From CAYUNT01 sp964446285 (lineage in GTDB: Bacteria > Sumerlaeota > Sumerlaeia > SLMS01 > CAYUNT01), in assembly GCA_964446285.1 (NCBI GenBank), contig CAYUNT010000160.1, positions 1-10,845 of the forward strand: a stretch of DNA of 10,845 nt, in the 5' to 3' direction. Under the pieces are notes generated by a model. The model was not told the DNA's origin and made no database searches. It was given only the letters and a program-made list of their open reading frames with translations. This document shows, in pieces, positions 5,432-10,845 of this stretch. Position numbers and translations under genes: made by a program. Each line of letters starts with the position of its first letter. The stretch's first letter is position 1.

Positions 5432-8137
5432 CTAATAAACGATCAGGCCGTGGCTCTTCAAGAGATTTGGCGTCGGAGACGCTGCGGGCGTTGGATTTTC
5501 TTCGGGAGTTGCGGTTACTGCAGGAGAAGGCGAAGGCGAGGGGGTGGGAGAATCTGACGGCGCAACGGTCGGCGTCGGGTCCAAGCCGCCCGCGCCCACG
5601 CCGATTAGAAATTCCGTAACCGAATACCTGCCGGTTTCTTCGATGAAAACAAGCGCCAGCCGTTGATTCGGCCCCTTGCGCAGACCGCTCAGCGTGAAGC
5701 GCCATCGCGAACGATCCGTGCGCGCGGCCAGGTTTTCATCGGCCGCGAGACGCGACGCCACCGGGTCGGTTCCCGCCGCAAGGTTCCAGAAATAGTGCAG
5801 CGCGCAGGCTGTGGCGTCGGGATTTTCCGCGATGAATTCATATTCGTAAGTTGGAATATCTCCCTCACCGCCGGTTGGATTGGCCGGAGCCACCAGGCGC
5901 GCATCCGGCGGGCGGCGGTCCACATAAATCACCTTGCGAAACGTATTGAAGATCGGCGGCAATCCGGAAATGCGCTGCACAAACGCAATGGCGCTGATGT
6001 AGTTGAATCCTTCGGGAATCGCCGGATTGCGCAGATCGACATCTACGCGATAGACGCCCGTTCCGCCGAGCGCCACCGGGCTCTTCGTTGTGAAATCGTC
6101 GTATCCGGCAAGCAGCGCGTTGTCGATGCCGCAAGCGATTCCGTGGTCGCCCTCATCGCGCCCGTCGATATTGAGGCCGTAATTCCAGCGTATCAGCGCA
6201 TTGTCCTCGGGCGATCCGGCCCCGGGGTCGATGCGCAATTCTACTCGCGCCGTGTCGCTGGTGACCACATCGACGGCAATCCGGCGCGCCACCGCATCCG
6301 GGACATTGTCGCCATCGGCCGGGAGCGTCGCGGCGGCGTTGAGCAAGCGCAACCCCGCGTCGCTCGCCGCATTCGCAAACCGCACGGGCTGCGGCGGCAG
6401 GATGGAATACATCACATAAGGACGCCCGTGCTTTTGTCCGTTCATGTTTTCGTTGGTGGGAACGCGGAATCCAAGTCCGCCGGACGCTGGAATCGTGATT
6501 GTATCGCGGATGTTGTCTGCCGGATCGACCACCGCATCCGTCGCGTTGCCACTGATCTCGACCAGCGTCACATTGCGGAATCCGAAATTATCCACATAGC
6601 GTTCCTCGTATCCCTTGCCGTTCGAGCCGCGGTCATCGCGGTCGCAAAGTCCCACGATCAGCGTATTATTGAGTTCGTAGGCCACAAAATCGTTGTCGTG
6701 CCAAAGCGATCGGTAATCATTGCCGCCGCGCGCCGTGATGAAGTTGTTGTGGATATTCACAAGCCGCGTAATGATTTCGCCGTATCGACCGCCGAGCGCG
6801 TCGCCCCGCCCGTTGTTGTTCGGGAAGTCGCGCCGCCCGAGCGTCGGAAAAAATTCCTGCGGATTGTAATAAACCACCGGATAGCCGCGCCGCCCGAGGA
6901 TGCAAGCGTAGGCAAGATTCGGCAGCGCGGGCGGGTCGCCGAGATAGCCCGTGTCGTGGCTTTGCGTGAACTGCACCGCCGCGGTTCCGTTTTCCGAATC
7001 GCCGTCGTCGATGCCGTCCGCGCTCGAACGCACAATGGCCGAAAAATCCCCGCTCGGATTGGCGATGTTGTTGTTCATGACAAACTTGAGCGTGAAATCA
7101 AGCACTGTGCGGTTTCCGTAGCCGTCCTTGCGGTGATACACGCGCAGGCTGTCCCAATTGCTTTCCACATATTCGCCAAAACTGAACGCCGTTTCGGGCC
7201 GGCCCCAAAAATCGCGCGCCCGCGTGTGCGCCGCGAAATCATAGATATTCCAATACCACCCGGCCGAGATGTGCTTCATCGCATCGATGCGAAATCCATT
7301 CACACCCACGCTTTGCATGAGCCATTGCGTGTAACGCATGAGCATCATGTTGACATTTTCCTCGACAGCATCGCCCTGCATTGGGTCGTCCGTGTTGAAC
7401 GGATGGACGCCTTCCTCGTCGGCGGGGAGGTCGAGGTCGGGGTAAAAGCGCCGGTTGGAGGATGATATTCTATATTCCTGATATGGAATGTTCGCCGGAT
7501 TGCCCGCCTCCACCGGGTGGCGAATCCAGCGGTAGTTCGTGTCGTGATTGATGTCGATCAGGTTGGCCACGCGGCAATACACGGGATCGGTGTCGCAATT
7601 GGCCGACGAGCCGCAAATATCGCGGAATTCGAGGTCCCAGGGCAGCCCAAGGTCGCGCCCGCTCATCACAAACCCCGGGTATCCGCCCTCGCCGATGGCC
7701 CATCGCAGCGCGCATTGCTCGCCCTGGCGGTCGCCGCGCCTGCCATCACTAAATCCGTTGTGATTATAAACGACATCGAGATAAACGACGAGTCCGGCCC
7801 GATGCGCCTGCTTGACGAGCGCCCGCAGCCCGGATTCCGTTCCGTAGAGCGTTGGATTGAATTCCGCGCCCAGATCGAAGCGGTCATAGACGTCAAAGCC
7901 CACGCTTTGATTGCCGCTGTCGGCGCGCGAGGCGGGCGGAAGCCAGAGCGCCCCATAGCCCGCCATGAAAATATCGGGCATTCGGCGCTCGATCGTTTCC
8001 CAGCGCCCTTCGAAATACTGGAGGATGACACGCGCCTGCGCCCCGCCCGCACCGAGCGCGAGCAACACGGCCGCCGCAATGACCGGCGAAACAGCCACCG
8101 ACAAAAAAATTCGGAATCGAACAGGCGCGGCTTGCAC
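5432..8137 (-). CDS. Secreted GH13 alpha-amylase-like glycoside hydrolase
   Basis: A 901-residue exported enzyme expected to hydrolyse alpha-glucans. The N-terminal signal peptide covers about 1-36, with a cut after AQA. The catalytic barrel begins at once with RVILQYFEGRW. The four GH13 regions are visible: DVVYNH (121-126); GFRIDAMKH (281-289) with nucleophile D285 and R283; GEY (321-323) with acid/base E322; and QSHD (392-395) with the transition-state H394-D395. Domain B holds four cysteines (C142, C175, C181, C188), plausible disulfides. A C-terminal amylase beta domain is expected around 485-580. Residues about 615-850 look like two further beta-sandwich modules. Residues 853-890 are a Thr/Pro/Ser-rich linker, followed by only 11 more residues. 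The start is GTG with AAGAG 9 nt upstream; a TAA in the same frame just upstream limits alternatives. I cannot assign a GH13 subfamily or product profile. Confidence 0.9.
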   Translation of the reverse strand: MQAAPVRFRIFLSVAVSPVIAAAVLLALGAGGAQARVILQYFEGRWETIERRMPDIFMAGYGALWLPPASRADSGNQSVGFDVYDRFDLGAEFNPTLYGTESGLRALVKQAHRAGLVVYLDVVYNHNGFSDGRRGDRQGEQCALRWAIGEGGYPGFVMSGRDLGLPWDLEFRDICGSSANCDTDPVYCRVANLIDINHDTNYRWIRHPVEAGNPANIPYQEYRISSSNRRFYPDLDLPADEEGVHPFNTDDPMQGDAVEENVNMMLMRYTQWLMQSVGVNGFRIDAMKHISAGWYWNIYDFAAHTRARDFWGRPETAFSFGEYVESNWDSLRVYHRKDGYGNRTVLDFTLKFVMNNNIANPSGDFSAIVRSSADGIDDGDSENGTAAVQFTQSHDTGYLGDPPALPNLAYACILGRRGYPVVYYNPQEFFPTLGRRDFPNNNGRGDALGGRYGEIITRLVNIHNNFITARGGNDYRSLWHDNDFVAYELNNTLIVGLCDRDDRGSNGKGYEERYVDNFGFRNVTLVEISGNATDAVVDPADNIRDTITIPASGGLGFRVPTNENMNGQKHGRPYVMYSILPPQPVRFANAASDAGLRLLNAAATLPADGDNVPDAVARRIAVDVVTSDTARVELRIDPGAGSPEDNALIRWNYGLNIDGRDEGDHGIACGIDNALLAGYDDFTTKSPVALGGTGVYRVDVDLRNPAIPEGFNYISAIAFVQRISGLPPIFNTFRKVIYVDRRPPDARLVAPANPTGGEGDIPTYEYEFIAENPDATACALHYFWNLAAGTDPVASRLAADENLAARTDRSRWRFTLSGLRKGPNQRLALVFIEETGRYSVTEFLIGVGAGGLDPTPTVAPSDSPTPSPSPSPAVTATPEENPTPAASPTPNLLKSHGLIVY

Positions 8138-8240
8138 AGAAAACCGCTCTTAATCCACAAATGAAATGGTGCTGGCAGAACGATATTACAAACTGGCTTT
8201 ATTCGCCTCGCTGGCTGCTTCCACGCACGCCGCGCAGGGG

Positions 8241-10802
8241 CTACTTGCGATTGACGCGGATCGCCGCGCCGCTCACCGCGGGCAAAGTGATCTCAAGCGT
8301 TTGCGCATCCTTGCTTGTGCCGCCCATGCCGATTTTTACGGCCGTTTCGCCATGAATCAACTTCGCGTGTGAAAATCCGGCGGGAAGCGCGGGCGCCCTG
8401 GGCGATTTCAAGGTCACCGTCCGCTCGGAATCGCTGTTATTGAAAACAGCGACAAACGCCTTTTTCTCTGCGCCCGACCAGCGCACAAAGGCATACACAT
8501 CGTGCGCATCGTCCGCGAGCAGCGTCGTGAATTCGCCATCGCTCAGGACTGGATTTTCCGTCCGCAGACGGCACAGCGCCTTGTATTCCTTGAGAAGATC
8601 GGGGCGGATGCGGTCGCCCGGATTGTCGTAAGGCATCAGGTCTTTCCACCACATCGGATTGCGGTTGAACGGATCGTCCGGGCCATACATGCCCACCTCA
8701 TCGCCGTAATAGATCATCGGCGCGCCGACATACATCATCTGGAAAAGCGCCATCATTTTCTGGCGCTGATATGCGGCGTCTGTGGGCGGCGCAATCGCGT
8801 AATTGGGGCCGTTGTCCTGAATGCGATTGCGCCCGTCGTAGTGCGCGTCGCCATCGAGATCGGGATTGATCAGGCGCGAGGCCAGGCGGTCCGTGTCGTG
8901 GCTGTCATACAAGTTTTGCAGCACATACGTGCAGCCGCGCGGATACCGGATGCGCAACCGCGCCAGTTCCGCGTCAAACGCGCTCGCCGAGGTGCGTTTT
9001 TGCACATTGCCGAAATACTTCAAGCACGCGAGGCGGAACTGATAATTCATCACCGCGTCAAACGTCTTGCCATCGAGCCATTGCTCGGCCGGGTCCCACA
9101 CTTCGCCGACAATATAGGCTTCGGGATTGACGGATTTGACGACCTTGCGCCACTCGGCCCAGAACGGCTTTGGAATCTCGAACGGGACGTCGAGCCGCCA
9201 GCCGTCGATGCCGTCCGACGGATCGCCATCGCCATTGGGATCGAGCCAGCGGCGCGTAACGGCGAAGAGATACTCGCGCAGCGTCGGGTCTGTCAGGCCG
9301 TTTTGCGGGTCTTTGCGGAACTGCGGCAATCCGCCGAATCCCGCCCATCCGCTCGCTTTGAACGGCTCCCAGCTATCGACCTGATACCATCCGGCGAAAC
9401 GCGACTGGCGTTTGTTTTTCACCAGATCAAGAAACGGCACGGCATCCTGCCCGAGGTGATTGAACACGCCATCAATAATTACGTGCATTCCGCGGCTTTT
9501 CGCCTTGCGGACCATCTTCAGGAATTTCTTGTCGGAATCATTGAATTCCCAGGTGGCGGCATTGAAAAAATCCTCGCGCGCCACGGACTTGGCGAATTCG
9601 CCCGGCGTGCCGTAACCGTCGTCGGCGTGCGTGTAGCTCTTGCCGTTGTATTTATGCGCGCTTGTGGCCTCGAACACCGGATTGAAGTAGATCGCGTTGA
9701 CGCCGAGTTCCTTCAAATAGCCCAGTTTTTCCTCAACGCCTTTGAAATCGCCGCCATAGAGGCGCTCGTAGATGTCCGCCGTTGTCGAGTGATCGCCGTC
9801 CACCTGGAGAATCGTCTTGTCGCCGTCCTTTTCCCAGGGCTGGATGGCATACACATCGCCCGTCCATTTGCTCGTGCGCGCCACTCGGCCGGTTCCTGGC
9901 GTGCATTCGGGATCGTTTTGGAGGTCGCCGTTGCGGAAGCGGTCGATCATGATCTGATACCATACGGCCCGCCGCGCCCACGCGGGCGTTTCGACGCGGC
10001 GCGACGCCGAAAAATCAAAAGCGAACGTCTGATCCATCCGCCCGCGGGCGCCGCCGTCCGCCACGGCGAACGAATACGAATCCGGCCCCGCCGCGCCGCT
10101 CTTTTTGCCTTTGGCCGAATCCGCCGCATAATGATATTCGTAATAGTCAAACCGTTCGTCAGAGGTCACGAACGTCATCGGCTCCTCGCGCATGACATTC
10201 GCGCCCGACTTGAGAATCACATAGGCGTTTTCGACGTCGCCGCGAAGCGCCCGCATCCGCACCAGCGCTTCCGAGGGCGAAAGCGCCTCGTAATACGTGA
10301 AAGAATCCGGGGCGTGATAAAGCAGGCGCGCCTCGATTTTGCCATCGCCGCGATGCGCTTCGATTTTGGGGAGCTCGGCGAAAACGCCAAGGCGCAGCAT
10401 CGAATTGTCGCTCCCCTTGTCGTTCGAGCGCTTGTCCGTATTCGCCGGGTCCGCAAACCAGTCGTTCGATCCCGACACATATTTGTATTCGTATTCGCCC
10501 CCGGCGAGTTGGACCGTCACCGTGTAGGCGCCGCGCGCATCCGGCCCGGTCATGGGCGTCGCCGTGCGGCTCCATCCGTTGAAACTTCCCGCCACGCCTG
10601 CATTTTCCACCTTCGAGCCGGGAATCCAGCAGAACGTGACGTCATACATCCCGCCTCCGGCGTCGCGCGATGTGACCCCCGCCGGCGGAGGCGTCCCTTG
10701 CCCCGCCGCCGCGCCCGGAACCGGCCCCGCCCAAGTGGAATACGCCAGAGACGCGATCGAGAGCGCAAGAATGCAAATCCTGATCCCAGTTGCTTTTGCC
10801 AT
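8241..10802 (-). CDS. Secreted neopullulanase/cyclomaltodextrinase-type GH13 enzyme
   Basis: An 853-residue exported enzyme, first gene of the visible operon. Residues 1-25 form a Sec signal peptide, likely cut after TWA. Residues 50-138 resemble a CBM48/AMPK-type glycogen-binding beta-sandwich (VAGSFNGW, GEYEYKYV). Residues 155-262 resemble CBM34, the N domain of neopullulanases (LLYHAPDSFTYYEALS, FDYYEYHY). The barrel starts at about 273 with TPAWARRAVWYQIMIDRF. GH13 regions are DGVFNH (444-449), GWRLDVPFE (534-542, nucleophile D538), GEVWD (566-570, acid/base E567) and DSHDT (633-637, H635-D636). LPQF (492-495) occupies the place of the subfamily-20 MPKLN region. DPNGDGDPSDGIDGW is the Asp-rich loop common in Bacteroidota SusA-like enzymes. 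A C-terminal beta domain covers about 745-853. Expected activity is cleavage of cyclodextrins, pullulan or starch oligosaccharides. The ATG has GAGG 7 nt upstream. No terminator is seen in the 103 bp before the next gene. Confidence 0.92.
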   Translation of the reverse strand: MAKATGIRICILALSIASLAYSTWAGPVPGAAAGQGTPPPAGVTSRDAGGGMYDVTFCWIPGSKVENAGVAGSFNGWSRTATPMTGPDARGAYTVTVQLAGGEYEYKYVSGSNDWFADPANTDKRSNDKGSDNSMLRLGVFAELPKIEAHRGDGKIEARLLYHAPDSFTYYEALSPSEALVRMRALRGDVENAYVILKSGANVMREEPMTFVTSDERFDYYEYHYAADSAKGKKSGAAGPDSYSFAVADGGARGRMDQTFAFDFSASRRVETPAWARRAVWYQIMIDRFRNGDLQNDPECTPGTGRVARTSKWTGDVYAIQPWEKDGDKTILQVDGDHSTTADIYERLYGGDFKGVEEKLGYLKELGVNAIYFNPVFEATSAHKYNGKSYTHADDGYGTPGEFAKSVAREDFFNAATWEFNDSDKKFLKMVRKAKSRGMHVIIDGVFNHLGQDAVPFLDLVKNKRQSRFAGWYQVDSWEPFKASGWAGFGGLPQFRKDPQNGLTDPTLREYLFAVTRRWLDPNGDGDPSDGIDGWRLDVPFEIPKPFWAEWRKVVKSVNPEAYIVGEVWDPAEQWLDGKTFDAVMNYQFRLACLKYFGNVQKRTSASAFDAELARLRIRYPRGCTYVLQNLYDSHDTDRLASRLINPDLDGDAHYDGRNRIQDNGPNYAIAPPTDAAYQRQKMMALFQMMYVGAPMIYYGDEVGMYGPDDPFNRNPMWWKDLMPYDNPGDRIRPDLLKEYKALCRLRTENPVLSDGEFTTLLADDAHDVYAFVRWSGAEKKAFVAVFNNSDSERTVTLKSPRAPALPAGFSHAKLIHGETAVKIGMGGTSKDAQTLEITLPAVSGAAIRVNRK

Positions 10803-10809
10803 AAGGCCG

Positions 10810-10813
10810 CCTC
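10810..10813 (-). promoter_or_regulatory. Ribosome-binding site GAGG of the first amylase gene
   Basis: GAGG lies 7 nt before the ATG at 10802 and supports that start. Only 32 more bases remain upstream in the window, so the operon promoter is probably outside or cut off. Confidence 0.55.
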
Positions 10814-10845
10814 ATTCTGATCGGAAACGATATGTGCAATTGCCT

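Larger units (their letters stand above)
1351..10802 (-). other. Putative alpha-glucan degradation and uptake operon (five genes)
   Basis: Five same-strand genes are ordered neopullulanase-type GH13, amylase-type GH13, MalF type, MalG type, binding protein. Gaps are 103, 75, 12 and 7 bp, with no convincing terminator between them. Two exported hydrolases plus an importer make one pathway: extracytoplasmic cleavage, capture and uptake of oligosaccharides. An ATPase and a transcriptional regulator are absent. Joint transcription is inferred from spacing and function. Confidence 0.7.

Noticed and set aside
5663..7465. Plus-strand open frame of 600 codons
   Set aside because: Antisense to the second amylase; low-information composition and no ribosome site or domain.
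8138..8240. Possible terminator or promoter between the two amylase genes
   Set aside because: No GC-rich stem with T-tract and no paired -35/-10 boxes at proper spacing were found.
8502..10820. Plus-strand open frame of 772 codons
   Set aside because: It is antisense to the neopullulanase-type gene, whose catalytic motifs and domains are intact. The translation is Arg/His/Ala-rich with no family features, as expected from a GC-rich antisense frame.
10820..10831. ATCG-GAAA-CGAT dyad upstream of the first amylase gene, possible operator
   Set aside because: Arms are only 4 bp, and it does not match a regulator consensus I know. Too little upstream sequence is present to judge.

Overview
The window carries one long minus-strand block that reads as a starch / malto-oligosaccharide degradation and uptake operon, followed by a separate small secreted-protein gene and two kinds of palindromic repeat. 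All six protein genes are on the minus strand, so transcription runs from high to low coordinates. No phylogenetic marker is present. The coding composition is moderately GC-rich. Both repeat types (a GGGCAAGAYGCCC hairpin repeat and a CGAAAAA/TTTTTCG inverted repeat) are ones I recall from environmental genomes of Planctomycetota, Verrucomicrobiota, Lentisphaerota, Hydrogenedentota or Sumerlaeota type. Together with signal peptides and a lipoprotein-like binding protein, this suggests an uncultured Gram-negative polysaccharide degrader of that broad group. This is inference, and the phylum is not resolved.

Layout in transcription order: (1) 10802-8241, a secreted neopullulanase/cyclomaltodextrinase-type GH13 enzyme with two N-terminal beta-sandwich domains; (2) 8137-5432, a second secreted GH13 alpha-amylase-like enzyme with a Thr/Pro/Ser-rich C-terminal tail; (3) 5356-4418, a MalF-type permease; (4) 4405-2954, a MalG-type permease carrying about 185 extra residues between its first two membrane segments; (5) 2946-1351, a MalE-type solute-binding protein, placed last. 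Gaps shrink along the operon (103, 75, 12 and 7 bp), and I see no convincing terminator inside it. After a 312-bp non-coding stretch comes (6) 1038-250, a secreted all-beta protein that resembles CBM9/DOMON-like sugar-binding folds. It ends at a good rho-independent terminator (163-198).

Working model: the two exported GH13 enzymes cut starch, glycogen or cyclodextrin-like glucans outside the cytoplasm. The binding protein collects the oligosaccharides and the two permeases import them. The ATPase subunit (MalK/MsmK type) is not in the window and must be encoded elsewhere, possibly shared.

The parts most worth a second look are the extra domain in the MalG-type permease, a palindromic repeat that encodes the N-terminus and part of the signal sequence of the binding protein, and a compact 106-nt element (57-162) predicted to fold as a long stem enclosing two hairpins that differ by compensatory changes.
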